In this document: positions 31,792 through 39,994 of the stretch, one piece after another
How the letters are laid out: each line of letters opens with the position of its first letter
Numbering within the stretch: the first letter of the stretch is position 1
Origin: an uncultured Prevotella sp.
GTDB lineage: Bacteria; Bacteroidota; Bacteroidia; Bacteroidales; Bacteroidaceae
Reading direction: 5' to 3'
DNA length: 39,994 bases
Assembly: GCA_902497035.1 (NCBI GenBank)
Contig: CABVDL010000013.1
Span: 1 to 39,994, forward strand
Notes under the pieces: generated by a model
Told to the model about the DNA's origin: nothing
Seen by the model: the letters and a program-made list of their open reading frames with translations, nothing else
The model's database searches: none
Program-made: the position numbers and the translations under genes

Positions 31792-34065
31792 TTAGTCACC
31801 CACATAGTCGAGTGAGGCATGGCTCAGTGCCTCGGTGCTGCTGTTGGGGCCGACCATGATGTCGAACTTACCAGGGTCAAGGATGTCGTTGCCCTCAGCA
31901 TCCTTATAGGCGAGCAGGGCAGGTGTCAGCGTGAAGTCAACCAGCCGGCTCTCACCCGCCTTCAGGTGAATGCGGCGGAAGCCTTTCAGCTCCTTCACCG
32001 GGCGAGCTATGCGCGAGGCGGGATTGTGGATATAGAGTTGTACGATTTCATCGGCGTCACGTCTGCCTGTATTTGTCACAGTTACCGAGGCCGTCACCTG
32101 GCCGCCGCGCGTCAGCCGGCTGCTGTCAAGCCTGAAGCCGCTATAACTAAAAGAGGTGTAGCTCAGACCGAAGCCGAAGGGGTAGAGGGCATCGTTGCGC
32201 ACGTCGACGTAACTGCTCTTGTATTTGTGGAACCTCGTGGCCCGCTCAGCCTCAGGGCGACCCGTGTTCAGATGGTTGTAGTAAATGGGTATCTGGCCCA
32301 TGCACTGCGGCATGGAGGTAGTGAGCTTTCCGGATGGCACCTTGTCACCGAACAGCACGTCGCAGATGGCATCGCCGGCCTCTGAGCCTCCGAACCACAC
32401 GTTGAGGATAGCCTGACAGTGCCCGCTCTCCCATTTCAGGATAGTGGGGCGCCCGGAAAAATTGAGAAGCACCACAGGTTTGCCCGTAGCGCAGAGTTTC
32501 TCCAGCAGACGCTTCTGGGCCCCTGGCAAATTGAGGTCGGCGCGCGACGAGCTCTCGCCGCTCATCTCCGTCAGTTCACCCATGGCGCAGACGATGACAT
32601 CCGCCCCTGCCGCAGCCTGCAGGGCCTCCCGCTCCGACTTTTCTGCATCCACCCGAGGCACCATGCGCGGGGAGGAGCAATTGACCTGTGTGGCCGAGTC
32701 GTCATAGACGTTGCAGCCCTGAGCATAGACTATCTTTGCCGCGGAGCCCACAGCGCGTATCATGGCTTCTTTCAGCGTGCTGTACAGTTCCGGCTTGTCG
32801 GCCGTGCTCCAGCAGCCCACCAGATTGGACCGATTGTCGCCAAGCGGGCCTATGAGGGCGATGGTTCCTTCCTTCTTCAGCGGCAGCAGGTTGCCCTCGT
32901 TCTTCAGCAGTACGAAAGTCTCCGCCGCAAAGTCGCGGGCCTGGGCCCTGGCCTCTGGGGTGTAGAGGGCCGACTTGGCATGTTTGATGTCGACGAACCG
33001 GTAGGGGTCAGCAAACAGGCCGAGCTTGTATTTGGCCTCAAGCACGCGGCGGCAGGCCTGGTCAATGTCCTGCTGGCTCACGCGCCCCTCCGCTACGAGC
33101 TTCTTCAGATTGGTCACAAAGGCTTCCGAGCACATGTCCATGTCGGTGCCGGCCTTGAGTGCGAGTGCTGAGCAGTGGGCAATGTCACCCATGCCGTGTG
33201 TGACCATCTCACTTATCGAACCATAGTCGGTCACCAGGAAACCGTCAAAGCCCCACTGACGGCGCAGCACGCCGTTGATGAGCCAGCTGTTGGACGTGGC
33301 GGGTACGCCGTCGACCAGATTGAACGACGACATCACCGATCCCACGCCTGCCTTGACTGCGGCCTCGTAAGGCGGGAAATACTGGTTGAACATGCGGACG
33401 CGGCTCATGTCCACAGTGTTATAGTCACGTCCTGCCTCAGATGCCCCGTAAAGGGCATAATGCTTCAGACAGGCCATGGCATTGTGGCGACCATAGTTGC
33501 CCTGAATACCCTCTACCATGACCTTAGCGATGCAGCTGCCGAGGAACGGATCCTCTCCTGCACCCTCGGCGATACGACCCCACCTGGGGTCTATGGCGAT
33601 GTCCACCATGGGACTGTAAAACCAGTTGATGCCCTGCGATGTGGCCTCACGGGCAGCGAGCGCCGCGCCACTGCAGATTGCCGTGGTATCCCAGCTGCAC
33701 GATTGCGCGAGCGGAATGGGCAGCACGGTCTGGAAACCGTGAATGACATCGAAGCCAAAGAGCAGAGGAATGCCCAGACGGCTTTTCTTGACGGCTATCT
33801 GCTGCAGCTGCTTAATCTTTTCGGGGTCTCGCAGACTGAGCACCGCACCGAGATTGCCCTCGGCGGCCAGACGGGCCAGCGGACTGTCCATCACCTGCCC
33901 GGTGACGATGTCGCCGCCCGGCAGCAGGTTGAGCTGCCCGATTTTCTCTTCGAGCGTCATACGCCCCATCAGGTTCTGAATGAAAGTGTTCATGCCGGTG
34001 GCCGCAAAACTTAAGGCCGATGTCATCACGAAAGACAACAGAATTAGTATTCTCTTCATGTTCAT
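31792..34065 (-). CDS. bglX: Glycoside hydrolase family 3 beta-glucosidase
   Basis: GH3 enzymes of this type release terminal beta-linked glucose or xylose from oligosaccharides, probably in the periplasm. The 757-residue protein has a signal peptide (MKRILILLSFVMTSALSFAA). The N-terminal (beta/alpha)8 domain has DPRWGRIAEGAGEDPFLG, CLKHYALYGASEAGRDYN and the nucleophile motif GFLVTDYGS. An alpha/beta sandwich domain (about 400-600) and a C-terminal fibronectin III-like domain with YPFGFGLSYTSF follow. Length and order match BglX. It stands alone with no Sus genes, so the natural substrate is open. An ATG two codons in is an equally possible start. Confidence 0.93.
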   Translation of the reverse strand: MNMKRILILLSFVMTSALSFAATGMNTFIQNLMGRMTLEEKIGQLNLLPGGDIVTGQVMDSPLARLAAEGNLGAVLSLRDPEKIKQLQQIAVKKSRLGIPLLFGFDVIHGFQTVLPIPLAQSCSWDTTAICSGAALAAREATSQGINWFYSPMVDIAIDPRWGRIAEGAGEDPFLGSCIAKVMVEGIQGNYGRHNAMACLKHYALYGASEAGRDYNTVDMSRVRMFNQYFPPYEAAVKAGVGSVMSSFNLVDGVPATSNSWLINGVLRRQWGFDGFLVTDYGSISEMVTHGMGDIAHCSALALKAGTDMDMCSEAFVTNLKKLVAEGRVSQQDIDQACRRVLEAKYKLGLFADPYRFVDIKHAKSALYTPEARAQARDFAAETFVLLKNEGNLLPLKKEGTIALIGPLGDNRSNLVGCWSTADKPELYSTLKEAMIRAVGSAAKIVYAQGCNVYDDSATQVNCSSPRMVPRVDAEKSEREALQAAAGADVIVCAMGELTEMSGESSSRADLNLPGAQKRLLEKLCATGKPVVLLNFSGRPTILKWESGHCQAILNVWFGGSEAGDAICDVLFGDKVPSGKLTTSMPQCMGQIPIYYNHLNTGRPEAERATRFHKYKSSYVDVRNDALYPFGFGLSYTSFSYSGFRLDSSRLTRGGQVTASVTVTNTGRRDADEIVQLYIHNPASRIARPVKELKGFRRIHLKAGESRLVDFTLTPALLAYKDAEGNDILDPGKFDIMVGPNSSTEALSHASLDYVGD

Positions 34066-34203
34066 TTGGGTTTAATTATTGCTTCATTCCTTAGACAAAC
34101 GTTTCCGCCCGCGTTATATTGCCTGCAAACAAAGCGTATTGGGCACAGCGGATAGTGTCTGTGAAGACATACTGCTTTGGCATTGGTGCCCTCAGCAGTC
34201 TGA

Positions 34204-35085
34204 CTACCCCCGCGGCGTGCCTTTATTGGCCAGAAAGACACCGACGAGAATGAAAAGGCTGCCGAGCGAGGCCATCCACGTCATGTGCTCATGCAGCACG
34301 ATGCCGCTGGCCACCATGGTACTGATAGGGTTGAGGTAGATGTAGTTGCTCGCCATCAGCGCGCCGAGCCGCTTGCTCACAAAGCTCCACAGCACGAAGC
34401 AGGTGAAGCTGGCAATGAGGCCGAGAAAAAGCAGGTTGCCCGCCACGACAGGGTGGGCGAAACCATGCAGGGGAAACGACCACGGCTTCACCAGAAAGAC
34501 GGGTAGCACGGTGATGAGACCATAGAAAAACACCTTGCGCGTGAGAAACACTACATTGTAGTGGCTCATGCGCCGCAGGAGCAGGCTGTAGGTGGCCCAG
34601 CACAATGCCGCAGAAAAGGCAAGAATATCGCCCAGCGGATTGATTTTCAGGTAGATGTGACCATTAAACACCACTAACGACACACCCACCGTAGCTGCCA
34701 TCGAGCCGACAATGAGCTGACGGCTCGCCTTGACATCCTTGAAGATGAGCAGTGCCAGCAGGGTGGTGAGCAGGGGCGCCGTGCAGACGATAATCGACAC
34801 GTTGTTGACATAACCCACCTTGACGGCAACATTCTCTGTGATGAAATAGAGCGAGCCGCCCGTGATTCCCAGCACCACGAGCCGCAGCTCGTCGGCGACA
34901 CTGTCGGCCCACAGCCTGCGGGGCGAGATGAGCCAGATGGAGGCATACGCCAAAAGAAAGCGCACGAAGAAGATTTCGTGCGCTTGCATGCCGTGATTGA
35001 GAAGTACCTTGGAGTTGACAAACGTCACACCCCATGTCAGTACCACTGCCACGGCGAGCAGATGGAATGGCCATCGACCTGGCAT
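34204..35085 (-). CDS. EamA-family (DMT) transporter
   Basis: This 293-residue inner-membrane protein has about ten hydrophobic helices in two EamA repeats. The first contains LTWGVTFVNSKVLL and FFVRFLLAYASIWL, the second DILAFSAALCWATYSLLLRR and the closing ASLGSLFILVGVFLANKG. Members of the drug/metabolite transporter family move metabolites or amino acids, usually outward; the sequence does not identify the solute. It starts 3 bp after the upstream lipoprotein gene ends, so the two are probably co-transcribed from the promoter at 36018-36025. Confidence 0.9.
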   Translation of the reverse strand: MPGRWPFHLLAVAVVLTWGVTFVNSKVLLNHGMQAHEIFFVRFLLAYASIWLISPRRLWADSVADELRLVVLGITGGSLYFITENVAVKVGYVNNVSIIVCTAPLLTTLLALLIFKDVKASRQLIVGSMAATVGVSLVVFNGHIYLKINPLGDILAFSAALCWATYSLLLRRMSHYNVVFLTRKVFFYGLITVLPVFLVKPWSFPLHGFAHPVVAGNLLFLGLIASFTCFVLWSFVSKRLGALMASNYIYLNPISTMVASGIVLHEHMTWMASLGSLFILVGVFLANKGTPRG

Positions 35086-35088
35086 GTG

Positions 35089-35988
35089 CTACAGCTTGAT
35101 GACGAGATATTTGCTGACGCTCCAGAAAATGGAAGCATCCTTGATGTGCAGGGTTGAGGTGCCATTGCTGTTCTTCACAATCTCATAAGAGTCTGACGGC
35201 ATTTGCGTCATAATCTTCGGGTCGGATGAATTGAGACGGATGTCGTTGTAGTTGCGAATATCAACACGCGAGAAGTTGGAGGTATTGAGGTTGGAAACGT
35301 TGACCTTCTTCTTGGCCAGGAAGCCACCCTTGATGATGCCCTTGGCCTTCAGATCCTTGGATGTGCCAATCGCCACAAAACCCGTGTGAAGCGAGGCATC
35401 CTGCTCGGCGATGGTCGACTGCTGGGTCTCAACGGTCTTGCGCTGGGTCTCTACAGTCTGGTTGAGCTGTGTGTTGGTTGTCGTGAGACTGTTGACGCTC
35501 TTGGTGAGCTCTGCGATGTTGGCGTTCTTATCGTCAAGCTGCTTCTGCAGCTGGGCAATCTGTGCGTCCTTCTCATTGAGCTGGGCCTTGTAGTTGGCTA
35601 TGAGCTTGGCTATGCGCTGGCCATAGGCCGACTTGTTGCCCGCCACCTCCTTCTCAAGCGCTGCGATGCGGTCGCGCTGGCGCTGCAGCAGCTGCCCAAG
35701 GTTCTGCAGCTGGGCCTTCAGCTCAGCCTTGTTGAAATGGCCGTGTTCAGGTGAGTCCATCTCCTTGATGATGCCCTCCTGCGCCGAAATGCTGTCGAGG
35801 CCCGCCGACATCACATTGACAAAGTCGGTCATCTGACGGATGTCGTCCTGATGCAGACTGTCGGCACGCGAGAGAGAGTCAAGCTGCGACTGGAGCTCAG
35901 ATTTGCCCGCACCTTTATTGCAGCCCGTAAACGTCGCACCCATGAGGAAACCGAACAGGCTGAGGATGATGATTTTTCTTGTTTTCAT
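35089..35988 (-). CDS. Coiled-coil lipoprotein of unknown function
   Basis: This 299-residue protein has a lipoprotein signal peptide with a lipobox ending in FTGC (Cys23). A long heptad-rich coiled coil follows (about 30-200, with QLQNLGQLLQRQRDRIAALE and AQLNEKDAQIAQLQKQLDDK). A compact globular C-terminus (about 205-299) includes GFVAIGTSKDLKAKGII and SDSYEIVKNSNGTSTLHI. I do not recognise a named family. The layout suggests an envelope protein anchored in a membrane with a rod-like stalk. It precedes the EamA gene by 3 bp. Confidence 0.75.
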   Translation of the reverse strand: MKTRKIIILSLFGFLMGATFTGCNKGAGKSELQSQLDSLSRADSLHQDDIRQMTDFVNVMSAGLDSISAQEGIIKEMDSPEHGHFNKAELKAQLQNLGQLLQRQRDRIAALEKEVAGNKSAYGQRIAKLIANYKAQLNEKDAQIAQLQKQLDDKNANIAELTKSVNSLTTTNTQLNQTVETQRKTVETQQSTIAEQDASLHTGFVAIGTSKDLKAKGIIKGGFLAKKKVNVSNLNTSNFSRVDIRNYNDIRLNSSDPKIMTQMPSDSYEIVKNSNGTSTLHIKDASIFWSVSKYLVIKL

Positions 35989-36017
35989 ACCTTTAGTCGA
36001 TTATAGTTTATATGTTG

Positions 36018-36025
36018 CAAATTTA
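36018..36025 (-). promoter_or_regulatory. -7 box for the lipoprotein-EamA pair
   Basis: TAAATTTG on the minus strand fits TAnnTTTG, 29 bp before the lipoprotein start. Confidence 0.6.
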
Positions 36026-36110
36026 TGGAATTAAGACTGACAATGTACCATTTGCCCGGCGTTTTTACTATTTTTTATGATTTCAATCACCTTTTATCCC
36101 CTTTTTGCTA

Positions 36111-36118
36111 TAACTTTG
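36111..36118 (+). promoter_or_regulatory. -7 box for the GNAT-nitrilase gene
   Basis: TAACTTTG fits TAnnTTTG, 31 bp before the ATG. Confidence 0.6.
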
Positions 36119-36149
36119 CAGTCAGAAAGGATTATCTCTTATCGTTTTT

Positions 36150-37706
36150 ATGGACACGGCACGTAAAATTAATAAGGTGGAGCTGCGCAATCTTCGCATG
36201 GAGGACTACGACCAGCTGGCAAAGTCGTTCAGGCGCATCTATGCCAACCACGACGTTTTTTGGACACACCAGCAAATCAAGAAGCTCATCACGATATTCC
36301 CTGAGGGACAGGTGGTCATCATCGCCGACGACAAGATTGTGGGCTGCGCGCTGAGCATCATCGTGGACTACAGCCTGGTGCAGGGCGACCACACCTATGC
36401 GCAGGTGACGGGCAACGAGACCTTTGACACGCACAACCCCAACGGTAACATTCTCTATGGCATCGAGGTATTTATCCATCCTGATTACCGCGGACTCAGG
36501 CTGGGACGACGCATGTATGAGTACCGCAAGGAACTCTGCGAGAAGCTCAACCTGAAGGCTATCATGTTCGGCGGCCGCATACCCAACTACCACAAGTATG
36601 CCGACAAGATGCGGCCGAAGGAATATATTGAGAAGGTGCGCTCGCGCGAGATTTACGACCCGGTGCTCAACTTCCAGTTGTCCAACGATTTCCACGTGCG
36701 CCGCGTCATACGCAACTATCTGCCCAACGATGAGGAGTCGTGCCACTGCGCCTGTCTGCTGCAGTGGGACAACATCTACTATCAGCCGCCAACCGAGCAG
36801 CGGAAAGTGGAGCGCAAGCCATCTGTGAGGCTTGGCATGGTGCAATGGCAGATGCGGGCATACAAGGACGTGGACGACCTGATGGAACAGGTGGAGTTTT
36901 TCGTCGACTCGGTGTCAAGCTATAAGGCCGACTTTGTGCTCTTCCCCGAGTATTTCAACGCACCGCTCATGGCTGCGTTCAACAAGATGGGAGAAGCACA
37001 GAGCATACGCGCACTGGCACAATACACGGAGAAGATCCGCGACCGGTTCCGTGAGTTCGCCATCAGCTACAACATCAACATCATCACGGGGTCCATGCCG
37101 CTGATTAAGGACGACGGAGCACTCTACAATGTCGGGTTCCTCTGCCGCAGGGACGGCTCAATAGACATGTACGAGAAAATACACGTCACGCCGGATGAGA
37201 AGAAATACTGGGGCTTGAGCGCCGGCAACTCGGTGCAGACCTTTGACACCGACTGCGGCCGCATCGGAATCCTGATTTGCTACGACGTGGAATTCCCCGA
37301 GCTGTCGCGTCTCATGGCCAACAAGGGTATGCAGATACTCTTCGTGCCGTTTATGACCGACACGCAGAATGCCTACACGCGCGTCAGAGTCTGCGCGCAG
37401 GCCCGTGCCATCGAGAACGAGTGCTATGTGGCCATTGCCGGCAGCGTGGGCAATCTGCCAAAAGTGCAGAACATGGACATCCAGTATGCGCAGTCGGCCG
37501 TGTTTACGCCATGTGACTTCGCGTTCCCATATGACGGCCGTCGCGCCGAGGCAACACCCAATACTGAGATGATACTCGTGGCCGACGTCGACCTCAACCA
37601 GCTCAATGAGCTTCACACCTACGGCAGCGTGCGCAACCTGCGCGACCGCCGCAACGATCTTTACGAGTTGCGGTTCAAGGGAGCAGCGAGACAGACAGAG
37701 GGGTAG
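36150..37706 (+). CDS. GNAT plus carbon-nitrogen hydrolase fusion protein
   Basis: This 518-residue cytoplasmic protein joins two enzymes. Residues about 10-180 form a GNAT acetyltransferase with VFIHPDYRGLRLGRRMYEYR as the acyl-CoA loop. Residues about 225-500 form a nitrilase-superfamily hydrolase with the Glu-Lys-Cys triad: Glu in VLFPEYFNAP, Lys in YEKIHVTPDE, Cys in ILICYDVEFPE. Nitrilase-family enzymes cleave amides or transfer acyl groups; in the fusion the two activities probably act on one metabolite. The substrate is unknown. Both domains look complete. It converges on the RNA methyltransferase gene with 5 bp between stops. Confidence 0.88.
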   Translation: MDTARKINKVELRNLRMEDYDQLAKSFRRIYANHDVFWTHQQIKKLITIFPEGQVVIIADDKIVGCALSIIVDYSLVQGDHTYAQVTGNETFDTHNPNGNILYGIEVFIHPDYRGLRLGRRMYEYRKELCEKLNLKAIMFGGRIPNYHKYADKMRPKEYIEKVRSREIYDPVLNFQLSNDFHVRRVIRNYLPNDEESCHCACLLQWDNIYYQPPTEQRKVERKPSVRLGMVQWQMRAYKDVDDLMEQVEFFVDSVSSYKADFVLFPEYFNAPLMAAFNKMGEAQSIRALAQYTEKIRDRFREFAISYNINIITGSMPLIKDDGALYNVGFLCRRDGSIDMYEKIHVTPDEKKYWGLSAGNSVQTFDTDCGRIGILICYDVEFPELSRLMANKGMQILFVPFMTDTQNAYTRVRVCAQARAIENECYVAIAGSVGNLPKVQNMDIQYAQSAVFTPCDFAFPYDGRRAEATPNTEMILVADVDLNQLNELHTYGSVRNLRDRRNDLYELRFKGAARQTEG

Positions 37707-37711
37707 GGCGT

Positions 37712-38515
37712 TCAGCCTCTCTTGCCCAATTCCCAAAATGCTACGGCAGAGGCGGCGGCCACGTTGAGCGAGTCGACGCCGTGGGCCATGGGTATACGCA
37801 CCACGAAGTCGGTGCTGTCAATGGTCTCCAGCGGCAGTCCGTCACCCTCAGTGCCCATGACAATGGCAAGCCGTTCGGTGGCCTTCAGCCTCGGGTCGTC
37901 AAGCGAGATGCTGTCGTGACGGAGGGCCATGGCGACAGTCTTAAAACCGTAGTCGTGCAGCCGGCTCAGCGGCGGGTCAATCCAGGTCCAAGGAAGCAGG
38001 AATACGCTGCCCATCGACACTCGTATCGCCCTGCGGTTGAACGGGTCGCACGAGGTCGGCGTGAGCAGTGCCCCGTCGATGCCCAGCGCCGCTGCCGAGC
38101 GGAAGATGGCACCGATATTGGTTGTGTCGACCACACCGTCAATCACTACCAGCCGTCTCGCATTGTTGCAGATGTCGTCGAGGCGCATCGGCTGCGGCCG
38201 CCTCATGGCACACAGCACACCGCGCGTGAGCGTGTAGCCAGTGAGCTCCGCCAACAGCTCTCTCGGTCCGGTATAGACGGGAATGTCGCCTGCGGCAGCG
38301 ATGATGCCGGCAGCGTCGCCTGTAATATGTCTGGCCTCGCAGAGCAGCGACAGCGGCCGGTAGCCTGCCTGCAGCGCCACACGGATGACCTTGGGACTTT
38401 CCACCACGATGACGCCGCACTCCGGATGGAGCCGGTTGCGCAACTGGCGGTCGGTGAGCTGATGGTAGACGGCTGTTCCTGGGTCGTCAAGCCCTGAAAT
38501 CTTAATGACTGGCAT
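37712..38515 (-). CDS. SpoU-family (TrmH/RlmB-like) RNA methyltransferase
   Basis: SPOUT methyltransferases of this group transfer a methyl group from SAM to ribose 2'-OH in tRNA or rRNA. The 268-residue protein has an N-terminal substrate-binding region (about 1-105). The knotted SpoU domain (about 115-265) has the three motifs: DGVVDTTNIGAIFRSAAALG, VMGTEGDGLPLE and IPMAHGVDSLNVAAASAV. I chose the ATG at 38515 (MPVIKI) because the longer frame runs through an A-rich untranslated-looking stretch. Which RNA it modifies is not evident. Confidence 0.88.
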   Translation of the reverse strand: MPVIKISGLDDPGTAVYHQLTDRQLRNRLHPECGVIVVESPKVIRVALQAGYRPLSLLCEARHITGDAAGIIAAAGDIPVYTGPRELLAELTGYTLTRGVLCAMRRPQPMRLDDICNNARRLVVIDGVVDTTNIGAIFRSAAALGIDGALLTPTSCDPFNRRAIRVSMGSVFLLPWTWIDPPLSRLHDYGFKTVAMALRHDSISLDDPRLKATERLAIVMGTEGDGLPLETIDSTDFVVRIPMAHGVDSLNVAAASAVAFWELGKRG

Positions 38516-38610
38516 GATGTGGATGTGAAATTGGCTTGAAACAAAAAAAAAGGAAACAACTTCATAAGTCATTCCCTTCTCCACTATTATATAATTTCCT
38601 ATTGTTGAAG

Positions 38611-38682
38611 TAGTCGGTAAGGGAATCGAACCCTTATGCCAAGATTGAGAATCTTGTATCCTAACCGTTAGATGAACCGACC
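38611..38682 (-). tRNA. tRNA-Glu(CTC)
   Basis: The reverse complement folds as a cloverleaf: acceptor GGTCGGT with ACCGACT (a G-U first pair), D-arm ATCTAACGGTTAGGAT, and anticodon stem CAAGA/TCTTG with loop TTCTCAA, anticodon CTC. The T-arm is AAGGG/CCCTT with loop TTCGATT. CCA is not encoded. It follows tRNA-Ser(GCT) by about 63 bp on the same strand and is probably co-transcribed. A run of nine T on the minus strand near 38543-38551 may mark its termination, but no strong stem precedes it. Confidence 0.92.
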
Positions 38683-38748
38683 GTTAGTTGCGTATCTCAG
38701 AACAGCATCCCTGCAAGTCTTCTAAAAGACTGTTGGACGAATCCCTGG

Positions 38749-38837
38749 CGGAAGGAGGGGGATTCGAACCCCCGGTACGCGTAATTGCGCACGGCAGTTT
38801 AGCAAACTGCTGGTTTCAGCCACTCACCCAAACTTCC
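38749..38837 (-). tRNA. tRNA-Ser(GCT)
   Basis: The reverse complement is a class II tRNA with anticodon stem GCAGT/ACTGC, loop TTGCTAA and anticodon GCT (AGC/AGU codons). It has a long variable arm with GCGCAATTACGC and a T-arm GGGGG/CCCCC. The discriminator G is followed by encoded CCA (38746-38748), unlike the other two tRNAs here. The acceptor stem pairs GGAAG with CTTCC, but the last two positions (TT against TC) do not pair. The promoter is at 38886-38893. Confidence 0.92.
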
Positions 38838-38885
38838 TTTACCAGTTTGTTCTGTTAACTTACAGCATTGTTTCGAATGCGGGTG

Positions 38886-38893
38886 CAAAGGTA
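38886..38893 (-). promoter_or_regulatory. -7 box for the tRNA-Ser(GCT)/tRNA-Glu pair
   Basis: TACCTTTG on the minus strand is an exact TAnnTTTG match, 49 bp before the tRNA-Ser 5' end. Confidence 0.65.
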
Positions 38894-38984
38894 CGCAAAA
38901 GTTTTTACCCGCCAAAACTTTTTGCTCTTTTTTTAAATTATTTTTTCCGTATCCGCTGCCTGACGCAACTGAATTTGTGCCGTA

Positions 38985-39710
38985 TCACGTTGTAAACAAG
39001 AAAATTACGCCGCTTATTCCTATATAGGCATAAACCACGTAACGGAACAGGCGCGAGGGAAGATGGCGGAAGACGTACCCGCCAATCAGCATTCCGAGGA
39101 CGACACCGCCGATACCATAAAGGAAGGCGTGGCCAACAGCCAGCGTCAAAAAGCCGTTGCAGGCCCTGAAGAGCAGCATGCTGAGGTTGCCGAGGAAAAA
39201 GTAGGTCTGTGCCAGTGCCATGTAATGCTCTTTGTCGTGTTCGGCTTGGATGAAATAGACCACCGCCGGGGGTCCCTGCATGCCAAAGAAACCGCCCATT
39301 AGGCCGCTGAGCACGCCGGCGCCGACCTGTGTCCTGATGTTCGGCTTCAGCCTGATGCGTGAACTGAAGAACGAAAAATAGAGGCTCGTCAGAACAAGCA
39401 CAACGCCCAGCACTCGGCGCAACACGACATCATCTATGGATTTTAGACAGAAGACAGCGAATGTTGAGAGCAGAATGAACACCAGCAGGATAACACGCAA
39501 GTGGCGCCAGACGATATAGCGGCGCATGCGGAAACTGACCACGGCCGACGTGGTCATCGCCAAAAGGCCGGACAAAGTTGTGGCTTCCCCATAAGAGGGC
39601 AATAACAAAGGTAGCGCCGTCATGATAAAGATGCCGAAGCCAAATCCCGTCGTCCGCTGTATGAAGCTGGCGAGGATGCTGAGCAGAAAGATGTCGATGG
39701 GAGTGTTCAT
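38985..39710 (-). CDS. TauE/SafE-family sulfite exporter-like permease
   Basis: This 241-residue inner-membrane protein has seven or eight hydrophobic helices arranged as two repeats. The family's glycine-rich motifs are visible: FIQRTTGFGFGIF (near 17-29) and GAGVLSGLMGGFFGMQGPP (near 129-147). TauE/SafE proteins export sulfite, sulfoacetate or other organic anions; the sequence alone does not choose. There is no sulfur-metabolism neighbour. The 284 bp upstream hold no exact promoter box and several palindromes plus the tandem repeat at the window edge. Confidence 0.88.
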   Translation of the reverse strand: MNTPIDIFLLSILASFIQRTTGFGFGIFIMTALPLLLPSYGEATTLSGLLAMTTSAVVSFRMRRYIVWRHLRVILLVFILLSTFAVFCLKSIDDVVLRRVLGVVLVLTSLYFSFFSSRIRLKPNIRTQVGAGVLSGLMGGFFGMQGPPAVVYFIQAEHDKEHYMALAQTYFFLGNLSMLLFRACNGFLTLAVGHAFLYGIGGVVLGMLIGGYVFRHLPSRLFRYVVYAYIGISGVIFLFTT

Positions 39711-39916
39711 TATTATTGTTTGTGAAGGTATGGAAGTAACGGGAACATACTCTATTTATCATAAGAGCCATTATGTGCAAATGCGGGATGGCGGGGCGAT
39801 GCAGCCCGGGGCAAAGTCCCCGGCCGGCCATGCGGTGCCACAGTTCCTGCCGTGTCGCTCCGCCTTGCGCAGGTGACGGACGCGCCGTCCTTGCGACACC
39901 GTAGCGGTACTCCGCC

Positions 39917-39994
39917 GAAGTACTCCAGTCCTCACGGCCGGATTACTCGAGTACTTCACATGAAGTACTGCAGTAATCAAGGCCGAATTACTCG
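39917..39994. repeat. 45-bp-period tandem repeat with hairpins, cut by window end
   Basis: A 33-bp unit (GAAGTACT, then CAGT, TCA, GGCCG, ATTACTCG with variable bases between) occurs at 39917-39949 and again at 39962-39994, with 29 of 33 positions equal. Between them AGTACTTCACAT completes a hairpin in which GATTACT and AGTACTTC face GAAGTACT and AGTAATC. The second unit stops at the last base of the window, so the array probably continues. Confidence 0.6.

Noticed and set aside
39917..39994. Possible CRISPR array
   Set aside because: Only two units are seen, repeats differ at four positions and the spacer is 12 bp; no cas gene is near.

Overview
The window looks like a chromosomal segment of a Bacteroidales bacterium, most likely Prevotellaceae. 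The reasons are the type IX secretion protein PorQ, a TonB-type transducer, DUF5672 and DUF5686 proteins, and at least a dozen promoters carrying the Bacteroidetes -7 box TAnnTTTG with no clear Shine-Dalgarno sites. Base composition is moderately GC-rich by eye. I infer the genus; there is no 16S rRNA gene here to fix it.

Layout. 1-480: a possible IS end or terminator, a REP-like hairpin and tRNA-Ser(GGA). 497-3069 (minus): tonB-like, polyprenyl diphosphate synthase, tatD. 3178-4827 (plus): porQ-cmk. 4814-8405 (minus): a DUF5672 glycosyltransferase-like gene and a DUF5686 outer-membrane protein, separated by a degenerate tandem repeat. 8618-16055 (plus): a six-gene acyl/lipid cluster (GNAT, ketosynthase, ACP, MMPL exporter, CrtI-like FAD oxidoreductase, LolA-like carrier) closed by a terminator. 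16209-19754 (minus): nadB-nadA-nadC, the de novo NAD pathway. 19915-21480: a DUF2207 membrane protein.

21629-30249 is the accessory island. It holds a complete four-gene Wadjet-like operon (jetA-jetB-jetC-jetD: kleisin, MukE-like, SMC ATPase, Toprim-type nuclease), a family known to restrict plasmids by cleaving circular DNA. The operon is bracketed by two same-orientation copies of an Rpn-family PD-(D/E)XK nuclease gene. These share a 741-bp block that is identical by eye, although their promoters and 3' ends have diverged. A decayed azlD fragment lies at the left junction. The arrangement suggests a defence island that could be lost by recombination between the repeats, with gene conversion keeping the repeats alike.

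30374-39710 returns to housekeeping genes: an FMN-binding/4Fe-4S membrane protein, a GH3 beta-glucosidase, an EamA transporter, a coiled-coil lipoprotein, a GNAT-nitrilase fusion, a SpoU-family RNA methyltransferase, tRNA-Glu(CTC), tRNA-Ser(GCT) and a TauE/SafE permease. The last 80 bases are a 45-bp-period tandem repeat running off the window edge.

All repeat comparisons and domain calls were made by eye; no database or folding program was used.
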